Assembly (NCBI RefSeq): GCF_010500965.1
Contig: NZ_QVMI01000040.1
Coordinates: forward strand, 1 to 44,825
Reading direction: 5' to 3'
Length of the DNA: 44,825 bases
From: Bacteroides sp. 51
Lineage (GTDB): Bacteria; Bacteroidota; Bacteroidia; Bacteroidales; Bacteroidaceae
Under the pieces are notes generated by a model. It saw nothing but the letters and a program-made list of their open reading frames with translations. It did not search any database and had not been told where the DNA came from. Of the stretch, positions 1-9,350 are shown one piece after another. The translations under genes were made by a program, and so were the position numbers. Position 1 is the first letter of the stretch. Every line of letters begins with the position of its first letter.

Positions 1-48
1 AATGCACGTGTCCTCAGACTACTGCAAACGGAATTGCAGGTGTAATCA

Positions 49-100
49 ATAGTTTAAACTATAGTCACACAATCACTTACACGACTTTTCGTGTCACACA
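49..100. repeat. Small repeats at the sensor-gene break point
   Basis: Three elements are packed where the sensor gene stops. ATAGTTTAAACTAT (49-62) is a perfect palindrome. ACACGA-CTTT-TCGTGT (79-94) is an inverted repeat whose last base is the last base of the stop codon. GTCACACA occurs as a direct repeat at 64-71 and 93-100. They could mark a recombination junction or the end of an inserted element continuing left of the window. Confidence 0.55.
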
Positions 101-2058
101 TCGGGATCGAAATACGAAAGTCCGCTGACACCGCCAAAATAGAGTATATTATCATTTCCTCTGAAATAGGCTCCGTCGGCAAATTCATTGTTTTGTAAAC
201 CGTCGTTTACTGTATAGGACTTTATGGTATTGTTTTTCTGATTAATAGACGATATTCCGGCATTGGTGCTTATCCATATGGTCTGGTTTGTATCTTCCAA
301 CACCCCGTGTATGGTGTTGTTGGGCAAATACTCATTGTCGGTAAATTCTTTGATTTCGGCAGAATCTCCATTTAATATAATGTGGTTCAGGCCGTAACTT
401 GTTCCTATCCATAAATTCTTGTGCGAATCCATTTGTATCGACAAAATATCATTGTTGGTAAGCGAAATATTATAAATATCATCCCAAGATGTAAATGAGT
501 TTGTTTTTGTATTGAACTTATAGACGCCACCTCCACGCGTGCCTATCCAGAGATGTGTTTTATCATCATCAGGCATCATGGTGTATATAATGTTGTTATT
601 CAATGCATTTTGTGTATTCTCTGATGTGAATTGCGTTACGTTCTTCATCGAATACGACTCCTTGTTTTTGTATAATTCAATTTTTATTAAACCGTATCCC
701 GACGTTCCCAACCATAAAACAGAATCATTATTGGTAAAACAGATACTATAAATTGATTTGAAATATACACCACTCGTACCATTGAGCTTTTCTATTTTGT
801 TTGTTTTACCTTTCAGAATGGTTATACCTTCGCCCTCACTGCCTATAAATATATCGCCCGCCTGGTTTTTCTTCACAACGTATATAGAATTGGATGTTAA
901 CCCGTTGGATATATTCAGGTAATCAATCATTTTAGAGGCATCTTTTTTCAGTAGTTTTATGCCATCACCTTTTGTTCCTATCAGTATATTCTTATCATCC
1001 GTTTCACAAAAGCTCCTGACCGGATGATTCGTTTTGATGCTTTTAAATGGTGAATTGTGCTCATATATCTCATATAACCCCTGTCCGTCAGTCCCAACCC
1101 ACAAGATATTCTGACTGCCTATGTAGAGGGAGAATATAGACGTTTTGTTGAATAAATCGCCCGCTACGACAGACTGTGTACGCTCTCTAAGATCGTATTG
1201 CTCACAGCCTCCTTCATAATAACTTACGTACAACGAATTATCGTGGAATACGATTTGAGATACCTCTTTGTTCTTATCTACATCAATGGTGGTTGGATAA
1301 CTATTCTCTTTATCTATAATCTTTATATGCCCACGATAATTCAAAATCAACTTGTTCTGCGTAAGGAAAATATTGGAAACGGGTACGGTTTGCTCAATAG
1401 CTTCCGGCTTTAAGTCAATCACAATACCATCACCCTCATGATTAATCTTCCCTTGCCAGACCTTTAGCGAGGCAGTCAGGAAAAAGATATTATTATCACT
1501 GTCAATCGCAAAGTCTTTCAGATCACTATCTAAATTCGGGATAGTCAACGGTTTGAATTCCTGCGTATCATTATTAAAATAGAAAAAACCTGCTTCGCGA
1601 ACGTAGCAGACTATTTTTTGGCGAGAGGTTTTAGATAAAAGAAATGATTTCTCATGTTTGGGTATGGGATAATCATTCCCGCAAAAATAAGAGTCGAAAT
1701 TCTGATTCTCTGCATTCCATCGGTTAATTCCGTAATCGGTTGCAAACCAAATGCGTTCTGCGCTTTCTTCTACAATCTGCCGGATAACGTTATTACTTAT
1801 CGAGTACGGATTATTTTTATTGTAACGGTACGCTTTAAACTCTCGCCCATTATAAGCATTCAACCCATCCCAGGTGCCTATCCACAAGGTAGATCGTGAA
1901 TCCTCAAAAATGCAGTTGATGGAATTGTTTGATAGCCCATCAATGTTCGAAAGCTGTTTATGAACAATTTGTGCATAAACCGGGGTTATTATTGTCGATG
2001 CCAATAATAAGAGAAGTATGCTGGTTCTATATAAAAATAAAAAAGCCGTTGAACTCAT
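94..2058 (-). pseudogene. Truncated hybrid two-component-system sensor: secreted propeller domain only
   Basis: The 654-residue product begins with a signal peptide (hydrophobic run then VYAQ at about residue 30). It then carries about ten regulator-propeller repeats of the form LWIGTxxGL, for example LWIGTWDGLN, LWVGTDGQGL and LWLGTSGYGL. It ends in YFGGVSGLSYFDPDV and a stop. In Bacteroidetes hybrid sensors this FDPD motif closes the propeller and is followed by a Y_Y_Y domain, a membrane helix, a histidine kinase, a receiver and an AraC domain; none of these is present. None of the three minus-strand frames of bases 1-93 resembles the missing part, so this is not a simple frameshift. I chose the Met at 2058 because it directly precedes the signal peptide; an upstream in-frame Met at 2202 would add 48 residues with no signal character. 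It is divergent from the SusC/D locus, as expected for its regulator. It may be a dead gene or a stand-alone periplasmic sugar-binding propeller. Confidence 0.8.
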
Positions 2059-2176
2059 ACCACAAAGATATTCCTTTTTAGTACAATTACTCTCGAAAAG
2101 AAACTCAAAAAGATGTTTTATAGCACGTGTATACCATTTTGGAAATATAGCATACTCTTTCCATACGTTTCTTATA

Positions 2177-2184
2177 TAGGTTTG
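2177..2184 (+). promoter_or_regulatory. Possible -7 element for the carbohydrate locus
   Basis: TAGGTTTG fits the Bacteroidetes TAnnTTTG -7 consensus and lies 39 bp before the GH130 start codon. No good TTTG is seen 18-20 bp upstream, so the call is weak. Such loci are usually activated by their hybrid sensor, which is broken here. Confidence 0.3.
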
Positions 2185-2223
2185 TTCCGGAAAAAGTTTC
2201 AATCAACAATTAAAAAGTCAAAT

Positions 2224-3267
2224 ATGGATATTGCAAGAAGATTTAAGCAAAACCCTTTATTAAGACCCTCAGATCTGAGACCCGGAATCGAAGGAATGGA
2301 AATAACCTGCCTTCTTAATCCCGGTGTTTTTCGTCACGATGGAAAAACATGGTTATTGTTGCGCGTAGCAGAACGCCCAACACAGAAAAAAGGTATAGTC
2401 AGTTTCCCGGTATATAACAAAGAAGGAAAAATAGAAGTTCTTTCTTTCGATGAAAATGATCCGAAACTTGATGCGTCTGACCCTCGCGTGATAGGATATA
2501 ATGGTAAAAACTACCTGACCACCCTGTCGTATCTCCGTTTAGTATCGAGTCCGGACGGTATCAGTTTCAAAGAAGAGACAGCATATCCTCCCATTTTTGG
2601 AGAAGGAGAATTAGAATCGTTCGGAATAGAAGATTGTCGTGTTGCAACCACCGATGAGGGATTTTTCCTCACTTTTACAGAGGTATCACCCGTTGCTGTT
2701 GGAGTAGGTTTGATTCATACTAAAGACTGGAAAGACTACACACGTCATGGCATGATTTTCCCACCACATAATAAAGACTGTGCTTTGTTTGAAGAAAAAA
2801 TCAATGGAAAATACTTTGCTTTGCATCGTCCAAGCAGTCCTGAACTGGGAGGAAATTACATCTGGATAGCGCAATCCCCTGATCGTTTGCATTGGGGTAA
2901 TCATAAGTGTATTGCTACCACACGCGAAGATATGTGGGATTGTGCACGTGTAGGTGCTGGTGCTGCCCCGATCAAAACAGAAAAAGGCTGGCTTGAGATT
3001 TATCATGGAGCCGATTTCAATCATCGCTATTGCCTCGGAGCATTGCTCCTCGATTTGAACGATCCGACTAAAGTATTGGCACGCAGTGAACAACCTATCA
3101 TGGAACCGGTTGCAGAATATGAACAGACAGGTTTCTTTGGAAATGTGGTCTTTACGAACGGTCATTTGATAGATGGCGATACAATTAAAATGTATTATGG
3201 CGCCAGTGATGAAGTGATATGCGGAGCAGAGTTTTCTATTACCGAAATATTGAATACCCTGAAATAA
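2224..3267 (+). CDS. GH130 family beta-mannoside phosphorylase
   Basis: GH130 enzymes split beta-mannosides with phosphate to give mannose 1-phosphate, normally in the cytoplasm. This 347-residue protein has no signal peptide, consistent with that. The five-bladed propeller fold is suggested by repeated DPRV/EDCR-type motifs. GIEDCR at 134-139 matches the family's G(I/V)EDPR motif, making Asp137 the likely catalytic acid, with Cys replacing the usual Pro. HRP (201-203), YHG (260-262) and a C-terminal YYGASD are further family motifs. I use ATG 2224 (MDIARRFKQNPL), which starts the conserved domain; an upstream in-frame Met at 2113 adds only low-complexity sequence. It is first in the operon, 10 bp before the MFS gene. 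The acceptor sugar (mannose, glucose or GlcNAc) cannot be told from sequence alone; the N-glycan mannosyl-GlcNAc type is a reasonable candidate. A non-phosphorolytic beta-1,2-mannosidase of GH130 is a less likely alternative. Confidence 0.88.
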   Translation: MDIARRFKQNPLLRPSDLRPGIEGMEITCLLNPGVFRHDGKTWLLLRVAERPTQKKGIVSFPVYNKEGKIEVLSFDENDPKLDASDPRVIGYNGKNYLTTLSYLRLVSSPDGISFKEETAYPPIFGEGELESFGIEDCRVATTDEGFFLTFTEVSPVAVGVGLIHTKDWKDYTRHGMIFPPHNKDCALFEEKINGKYFALHRPSSPELGGNYIWIAQSPDRLHWGNHKCIATTREDMWDCARVGAGAAPIKTEKGWLEIYHGADFNHRYCLGALLLDLNDPTKVLARSEQPIMEPVAEYEQTGFFGNVVFTNGHLIDGDTIKMYYGASDEVICGAEFSITEILNTLK

Positions 3268-3277
3268 ACAATCTGTA

Positions 3278-4537
3278 ATGAACAAACTTAAAAAAGAATA
3301 TTTATTCTTTAAGGGACAGGAACTCAATATGCAGACCTTGCTCAAGACTAACATGATCTATGCGCTGGTTCTGCCGGTGGTCGAGATTTTTGTTGGAGCA
3401 TACATCATGCGCAACACAAGTGACCCTATATCTGTGGCTTTTTATCAATTATTTATGTATATCGGAATTGTGGTAACATCCCTGATTAACGGGTTTCTAC
3501 TACGATCTATAAATGTAAAATATTTATATGCCGGAGGAATATTGGTAAGCGGTTTTTCAATGTTTGCCATGATGTCTATCCAGTCATTGGGATTTATGGA
3601 ACTTGGTGTAGCCGGATTTGTAATGGGTGCTGCTGCCGGTTTCTTCTGGACAAACCGGTATTTACTTACCTTGAATAATACGACTGATGATAACCGGAAT
3701 TATTTTTTCGGGCTTGAATCCTTTTTCTTTTCCATTGGCTCCATCACCGTTCCTCTGATCATCGGTGCATTTATTAGCCGGATTGATGGTAAAGAATTGT
3801 TTGGCTATGAAGTAAATATCAACCAGGCTTATCAAATAGTGACATGTATGGTTGTAGTGCTTACCGTTCTGGCCTGTGTAATACTTTGGAAGGGTAAATT
3901 TACGAACCCGGTACAGAAAGACTTTCTCTATTTTCGCTTCTGTAGCTTGTGGAGAAAGATGTTACTGCTTTCATCTTTAAAAGGGATGGTACAAGGTTTT
4001 TTGGTTACCGCTCCTGCAATACTGGTTCTGAAATTGGTAGGAGATGAAGGAGCGCTTGGACTCATTCAGGGAATTAGTGGAGCGTTGACAGCCGTTCTGG
4101 TTTACATATTAGGGCGTGTGGCAAAACCCAAAGACCGGACTAAAATTTTTGTTGTGGGATTATTAATCTTCTTCATTGGTACGCTATTCAATGGTATACT
4201 GTTCTCGGCAACAGGGGTTATCGTTTTTGTGCTTTGCAAAGTTGTTTTCCAACCTTTGTTTGATCTGGCTTATTTCCCGATTATGATGCAAACAATAGAT
4301 GCCACATCTAAAATGGAAAAACGAAATGAATATGCTTATATCCTGAGTCATGAATTCGGGTTATTTTTGGGACGTGCATTCGGTCTGATATTATTTATCG
4401 CACTGGCCTATCTTATTTCGGAAGATTTCGCTCTTAAATATGCTTTGGTAATGGTTGGTGCATTACAACTACTGGCCTATCCTCTGGCTAAGAATATCAT
4501 AAATGAAACCTCTAATACGAATAACACCGATGAGTAA
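3278..4537 (+). CDS. MFS transporter, probable oligosaccharide permease
   Basis: This 419-residue protein has about twelve hydrophobic segments with the short polar loops of a major facilitator permease. NRYLLTLNNTTDDNRNYFFG after the fourth segment sits in the usual place of a conserved loop. It lies in the inner membrane and most likely carries short mannosides from the periplasm to the GH130 phosphorylase encoded just upstream. The start codon is 10 bp after the GH130 stop, and the end overlaps the next gene by 8 bp (ATGAGTAA), so the three are translationally coupled. The substrate is inferred from context only. Confidence 0.85.
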   Translation: MNKLKKEYLFFKGQELNMQTLLKTNMIYALVLPVVEIFVGAYIMRNTSDPISVAFYQLFMYIGIVVTSLINGFLLRSINVKYLYAGGILVSGFSMFAMMSIQSLGFMELGVAGFVMGAAAGFFWTNRYLLTLNNTTDDNRNYFFGLESFFFSIGSITVPLIIGAFISRIDGKELFGYEVNINQAYQIVTCMVVVLTVLACVILWKGKFTNPVQKDFLYFRFCSLWRKMLLLSSLKGMVQGFLVTAPAILVLKLVGDEGALGLIQGISGALTAVLVYILGRVAKPKDRTKIFVVGLLIFFIGTLFNGILFSATGVIVFVLCKVVFQPLFDLAYFPIMMQTIDATSKMEKRNEYAYILSHEFGLFLGRAFGLILFIALAYLISEDFALKYALVMVGALQLLAYPLAKNIINETSNTNNTDE

Positions 4538-6257
4538 AATTTTGCAATTATTGACTGGCTCAGCATTATTGCTGACCTTCTCCTGCTCTGAGAAGCAGGC
4601 TGATTTTGGTTCTAAGGTCGAACAAGTATCAATCAACAGAGTTGATTTGATGCCTGATATGCCTGAAACGATTAAAATTCTGGATTGGAAGGCTAAGGCT
4701 CTTTCTTTTGATAGTTTTGTTTTCGACTGGAATAATAAAAGTGAAGTAGGTCCTTTGATCTGGCTTGATGATAATCGTCGTAATATTGATCAAACTACAT
4801 TCGGATTGTACACAGCCGTTAAAGATATTCGTCAGGGCAAGAATCACAACGGAGAATTTCACGAAAGTCTGAATACGCTCGCGGCATTGCTTGGAGCCGG
4901 TTTGGTTGGGGTAGATAAAACCAATCAGGATGGATACAATTATGTAAAAATGTCGCAGAACTACTTCAATAAAGACAGCGGCTGGAATATAGTTATGAAC
5001 AATACCTATTCTACCGTTGCCGGTTTGGGTGGAGGCTATGGCCGCGACTGGTGGTATGATGTATTTCCAAATGCATTGTATTATGCCCTTTGTGATGTAT
5101 TCCCCGGAATTGAAGGTGCCGATGAAATTCAACGAACAGTAGCCGAACAGTTTGTGAAGGCCGATTCGGTTTTGAATGGTAATTACGACTATTCTTTCTT
5201 TGACTATGGACAAATGAAAGGAATAGTCAACCATATTCCTTTGCAGCAGGATGCCGCAGGTGGACATGCTTATGTGCTACTGAATGCTTATCATAAGTTT
5301 GGAGATCCCCGTTATCTGAAACATGCCAAAAGCGCTACAGAAGCACTCCTGTCTCAGAAAGAAAGCCCTTTCTATGAAATATTATTGCCTTTGGGGGTAT
5401 ATGTTGCAGCGTATTTGAACGCAACAGAGAATACCAATTACGATGTACAGAAACTACTGGACTGGACTTTCGACGGATGCCAAAACCCGGAAGGTCGTAA
5501 TGGTTGGGGAATTATTGTCGGAAAGTGGGGCGATTATGAAGTAAACGGATTGCAGGGGAGTATTACAGATGGAGGCGGTTATGGCTTCCTGATGAACAGC
5601 ATCAAACCTGCATGGCCTTTTGTGCCGATGGTTAAATATCAGCCTCAATATGCCCGTGCCATCGGGAAATGGATGTTGAACAATGTAAATGCATGTCGCT
5701 TATATTTCCCATTAGAAATAGATGATGCCCACCAATGGGCACCGGAATTGAAAAATATTACGAACAATAATATCTCATACGAAGGTTTGCGCTATGCCGA
5801 TGATTACGGTAAAGAATCATTGAAAGGAGTAACTCCTGTGGCCATAGGTGATGGTCCCAAATGGATAAAAGGCAATCCGACCGAAAGTATGTTCAGTGTA
5901 TACAGCTCCTCTCCAATGGGTATTTTCGGAGCAATTGTAAGAGAAACAAATGTAAAAGGTATCCTTCAACTCAATTGCAATGCTACAGATTTCTACGCAC
6001 AGAAGCCATACCCTACTTATTTGTATTATAACCCTTATAAGGAAAGCAAATCCGTAGACTTTGAGGCAGTAGGCGATGTGGATTTATTTGATGTGGTAAG
6101 CAAAACCTATACAGCCAGAAATGTTTCCGGTAATGTAGAATTTGAGATACCTGCCGATGAAGCTTCTCTGATTGTAGTACTTCCCGCAAGGACTAAATTA
6201 ACTCTGGATAACGGGAAAATTATAGCTGCCGGACAGCATATAATTGCATATAAATAA
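4530..6257 (+). CDS. Unrecognised lipoprotein, possible (alpha/alpha)-barrel glycosidase
   Basis: A 575-residue lipoprotein whose signal peptide ends in LLTFSC (Cys19). I use ATG 4530, in the ATGAGTAA overlap with the MFS stop, because it gives the clean signal peptide; an upstream in-frame Met at 4503 does not. I do not recognise the family. The body is rich in aromatic and Gly motifs (GGGYGRDWWYDVFPNALYYA; HIPLQQDAAGGHAY; ITDGGGYGFLMNS; GKWMLNNVNACRLYFP), and helix-pair spacing like HAYVLLNAYHKFGDPRYLKHA resembles six-hairpin glycosidases. The last 90 residues look like a beta-sandwich (DLFDVVSKTYTARNV ... SLIVVLPARTKL). It sits between an importer and SusC, so it probably acts on the glycan in the periplasm or on the cell surface and supplies the oligosaccharide the GH130 enzyme uses. 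Acidic and His residues (DDAHQWAPE, GEFHES) could be catalytic. A lyase or a binding protein is also possible. Confidence 0.7.
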   Translation: MSKILQLLTGSALLLTFSCSEKQADFGSKVEQVSINRVDLMPDMPETIKILDWKAKALSFDSFVFDWNNKSEVGPLIWLDDNRRNIDQTTFGLYTAVKDIRQGKNHNGEFHESLNTLAALLGAGLVGVDKTNQDGYNYVKMSQNYFNKDSGWNIVMNNTYSTVAGLGGGYGRDWWYDVFPNALYYALCDVFPGIEGADEIQRTVAEQFVKADSVLNGNYDYSFFDYGQMKGIVNHIPLQQDAAGGHAYVLLNAYHKFGDPRYLKHAKSATEALLSQKESPFYEILLPLGVYVAAYLNATENTNYDVQKLLDWTFDGCQNPEGRNGWGIIVGKWGDYEVNGLQGSITDGGGYGFLMNSIKPAWPFVPMVKYQPQYARAIGKWMLNNVNACRLYFPLEIDDAHQWAPELKNITNNNISYEGLRYADDYGKESLKGVTPVAIGDGPKWIKGNPTESMFSVYSSSPMGIFGAIVRETNVKGILQLNCNATDFYAQKPYPTYLYYNPYKESKSVDFEAVGDVDLFDVVSKTYTARNVSGNVEFEIPADEASLIVVLPARTKLTLDNGKIIAAGQHIIAYK

Positions 6258-6281
6258 TTATTAATTATACAATTTCATACT

Positions 6282-9200
6282 ATGTTAAAACGTTTATTGA
6301 TTTACTGTTTTATGTTCACGATGTGCATTCATTTGTTCGCACAAGAAGTAAAAACAATCTCCGGGGTGGTCAGGGACGCATCCAGTGGAGAAACACTAAT
6401 GGGAGCCATCGTCATGGAACCGGGTACCACAAACGGAGTCTCTACCGATCTTGACGGTAAGTTTACACTGAATGTCAAAGGCAATAAAGTTGTATGTTCT
6501 TACGTGGGTTACGTTGAGCAATCTCTTACTGTAGATAAATCGGCAGTATTGAATATTCAACTGCAATCCAACAATGAACTCGATGAAATAGTCGTGGTGG
6601 GTTATGGTGTGCAGAAAAAAAGCGACCTGACGGGCTCTATCTCTTCCGTCTCAAGTAAGGAGATCAAAAACTATGCGGTATCCAATGCCTCAAACCTGTT
6701 AGCAGGAAAAGCGGCAGGTGTATATGTTGCCGCAAGTTCAGGACAACCGGGTGCAAATTCCATTGTCCGTGTCAGGGGAATTGGTACTGTTAATGATAAT
6801 AATCCTTTGTATGTGGTTGATGGTCAGTTTCTGGACAATATCAACACATTGAATCCTGCGGATATTGAGCGTATGGAAGTGTTGAAAGATGCTTCAGCCT
6901 GTGCCATCTATGGTTCGCGTGGTTCGAATGGGGTCATACTCATAACGACCAAACAGGGAAGCAAGGGAGAAACAACGGTCACTTTAGATGCTTATATTGG
7001 AATAAAGAATAGCTATAAAGCACTAAAGATGATGAATAGCGACCAGTACTACGATTTTATAACCACCTCTTACGGTGATGCTATTGATCCTTTATTCAAG
7101 CATCAGTACGAAAACGGATATAACACCAACTGGTGGGATGAAGTTACACAGACAGGGTTTACGCAGAACTATAATCTAAGTATACGCAAAGGTTCCGAAA
7201 AATCCCGTTCGTCGTTGAGCGCTGGTTATCTGAGCGATGAAGGAAGTATTATTACGACCAAATTCGATCGTTTATCCCTCCGGTTTACGCAAGAATATGA
7301 TCTTAGCGACCGTATTACCGTAGGAGCCAATGTCAACCTGGCCAAGATGGAATCGAAGGATATCAATCATTTATCTTCATTCGATTATATTCAGAAAGCC
7401 GACCCATTTACTCCGGTTATTAACCCCTTGGTCGACCCTAATTCAGAAAACTACCAATATAACAAATATGCACCTACAGGCTGGTCGTTCAACAGCAATC
7501 CGGTAGAACTTATTCGGGCAAGAGACCGGAACGTGGAAAACTTCAATGTTTTAGGAAATGCATATGCCAGCGTAAAGTTGCTGAAAGGTTTAACTTACCG
7601 GTTCCAGTTTAGTTTTGAAAGAAACAACACTCAATCGAAAGATTTTCAGCCGACGGTATACCCAACCTTCTCAGCCGATCATATAACGAATTCTGTTGGT
7701 AAAATAAATACGGATGCCAAACTGTACAATGAGAGCAGAGTGATGCTTAATACAATAGTAGAGAATCGTTTGAATTACTATTTTACTTCCGGGAAACACA
7801 GTTTTGATGTAATGGGAGCTTTCACTTACGAAAGAAACAGGGAGAATTATTTCTCGGCAGAGAAATGGACATCCATTTCTAATGATGAGTCTTCTCAGGT
7901 ACTGGATTCTTTTACAAAAGTAAACGACGCAAACGGAAAAAAGATCCATTCATCTATGGCTTCCTATCTCGGACGCATCAACTATTCGTTCGATGATCGC
8001 TATCTGGCAACTGCTAGTTTTCGTGCCGATGGTTCATCTAAGTTTGCCAAAGGAAACCGGTGGGGATATTTCCCATCATTCTCTTTAGGCTGGAAGCTAT
8101 CAAACGAGGAATTTTTCAGAAACCTAGATATTGAGAATACGGTTTCCCAGATCAAGTTGCGCTTGGGTTGGGGGCAAATCGGTAACCAGCGTATCGACAG
8201 AGATGCCAGATTTACATTGGTTGGAACAGGAAATACTGATAAATGGTGGTTTGGTGACGGAGGATTTACCCAGGGATACGTTCCTACATACACAGGCAAT
8301 GTTGATCTGAAATGGGAAACCAGCGAACAAATTAATGTAGGTGCGGATTTCGTATTGTTTGGAAATAAACTGGACGTGAGTGCCGATTTCTTTGTGAAGA
8401 AAACAAAAGATATGCTTTTACAACAGCCTATGCCTTCATTGGCAAGCTACTCCAATTCTCCCTGGTTCAACGCCGGAGATGTAAAGAATACAGGATTCGA
8501 GCTGGTCGTTAACCATCGCAACACCATCGGTGATTTTGGATATACCATTGGCGCAAATGTGTCGACGTATAAAACAGAAGTAGAGAAACTTAATACCGAA
8601 TATCTCACAGGAAGCGCAGGCCGGACTGAGGTTGGCGGACCTATCGGACGATTTTACGGCTACAAACAAATAGGAATATTCCAGAATCAGGCAGAGATTG
8701 ATAACTATAAAAGCGCTTCGGGAGACTTACTTCAACCCAATGCAAAACCGGGCGATTTCAAGTTTGCAAAACTCAAAGGTGATGGACCTATAAATGATAA
8801 TGACGACCGTACATATATCGGAGATCCCAATCCCGATCTTATCTATGGGTTCAACTTAGGCTTCGACTATAAAGGCTTTGATTTGACTATGGCCTTTCAA
8901 GGAACCCTTGGCAATGATATCTGGAATGTAAGCAGAGGTAGTCTGGCTACAGCCGGACAACAAAATGCATTGGAAGAAGCGTATACCAAAGCCTGGCGGA
9001 AAGAGGGCGATAAAGCTACATACCCTCGTATGACTAAAACAGGAACGAATGATAATTTCCGGGCATCTTCGTTCTATGTGGAAGACGGATCTTTCCTTCG
9101 TATGCAGAATATTCAATTAGGATACAATCTGCCTCCGGGCTTGTGTGCTAAAACGAAATTATTCTCTACCTGCCGTGTCTATGTCAGCGGACAAAATTTG

Positions 9201-9329
9201 TTCACTTTAACTAAATATTCAGGTCTTGATCCTGAACTGGGAGTAGACAATCCGTTGAATATGGGAGTAGACCAAACGCGCTACCCGTCGGCTCGCACAA
9301 TAACTTTTGGTGTTAATTTACAATTCTAA
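6282..9329 (+). CDS. SusC-type TonB-dependent outer-membrane transporter
   Basis: A 1015-residue outer-membrane importer for oligosaccharides. It has a signal peptide (residues 1-20, ending LFAQ) and a CarboxypepD_reg-like beta-sandwich at about 24-105 (ISGVVRDASSGETLMGAIV ... VSTDLDGKFTL). A plug domain runs from about 110 to 225 (GYGVQKKSDLTGSISSVSS to GSRGSNGVILITTKQG), followed by the 22-strand barrel ending in the usual aromatic residue (FGVNLQF). The length is typical of SusC proteins. It starts 24 bp after the lipoprotein gene with no separate promoter visible, and is followed after 21 bp by its SusD partner. No N-terminal STN or sigma/anti-sigma extension is present, fitting regulation by the divergent (now truncated) hybrid sensor rather than by an ECF system. 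Confidence 0.97.
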   Translation: MLKRLLIYCFMFTMCIHLFAQEVKTISGVVRDASSGETLMGAIVMEPGTTNGVSTDLDGKFTLNVKGNKVVCSYVGYVEQSLTVDKSAVLNIQLQSNNELDEIVVVGYGVQKKSDLTGSISSVSSKEIKNYAVSNASNLLAGKAAGVYVAASSGQPGANSIVRVRGIGTVNDNNPLYVVDGQFLDNINTLNPADIERMEVLKDASACAIYGSRGSNGVILITTKQGSKGETTVTLDAYIGIKNSYKALKMMNSDQYYDFITTSYGDAIDPLFKHQYENGYNTNWWDEVTQTGFTQNYNLSIRKGSEKSRSSLSAGYLSDEGSIITTKFDRLSLRFTQEYDLSDRITVGANVNLAKMESKDINHLSSFDYIQKADPFTPVINPLVDPNSENYQYNKYAPTGWSFNSNPVELIRARDRNVENFNVLGNAYASVKLLKGLTYRFQFSFERNNTQSKDFQPTVYPTFSADHITNSVGKINTDAKLYNESRVMLNTIVENRLNYYFTSGKHSFDVMGAFTYERNRENYFSAEKWTSISNDESSQVLDSFTKVNDANGKKIHSSMASYLGRINYSFDDRYLATASFRADGSSKFAKGNRWGYFPSFSLGWKLSNEEFFRNLDIENTVSQIKLRLGWGQIGNQRIDRDARFTLVGTGNTDKWWFGDGGFTQGYVPTYTGNVDLKWETSEQINVGADFVLFGNKLDVSADFFVKKTKDMLLQQPMPSLASYSNSPWFNAGDVKNTGFELVVNHRNTIGDFGYTIGANVSTYKTEVEKLNTEYLTGSAGRTEVGGPIGRFYGYKQIGIFQNQAEIDNYKSASGDLLQPNAKPGDFKFAKLKGDGPINDNDDRTYIGDPNPDLIYGFNLGFDYKGFDLTMAFQGTLGNDIWNVSRGSLATAGQQNALEEAYTKAWRKEGDKATYPRMTKTGTNDNFRASSFYVEDGSFLRMQNIQLGYNLPPGLCAKTKLFSTCRVYVSGQNLFTLTKYSGLDPELGVDNPLNMGVDQTRYPSARTITFGVNLQF

Positions 9330-9350
9330 TCTGATAAACATTATTATAAT

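Noticed and set aside
94-2202. Simple frameshift or sequencing error in the sensor gene
   Set aside because: None of the three minus-strand frames in bases 1-93 reads like a Y_Y_Y domain; all hit stops quickly.
2686-3354. 222-residue minus-strand open frame over the GH130 gene
   Set aside because: Shadow frame with no recognisable motif and no start signals; the plus strand holds a conserved enzyme.
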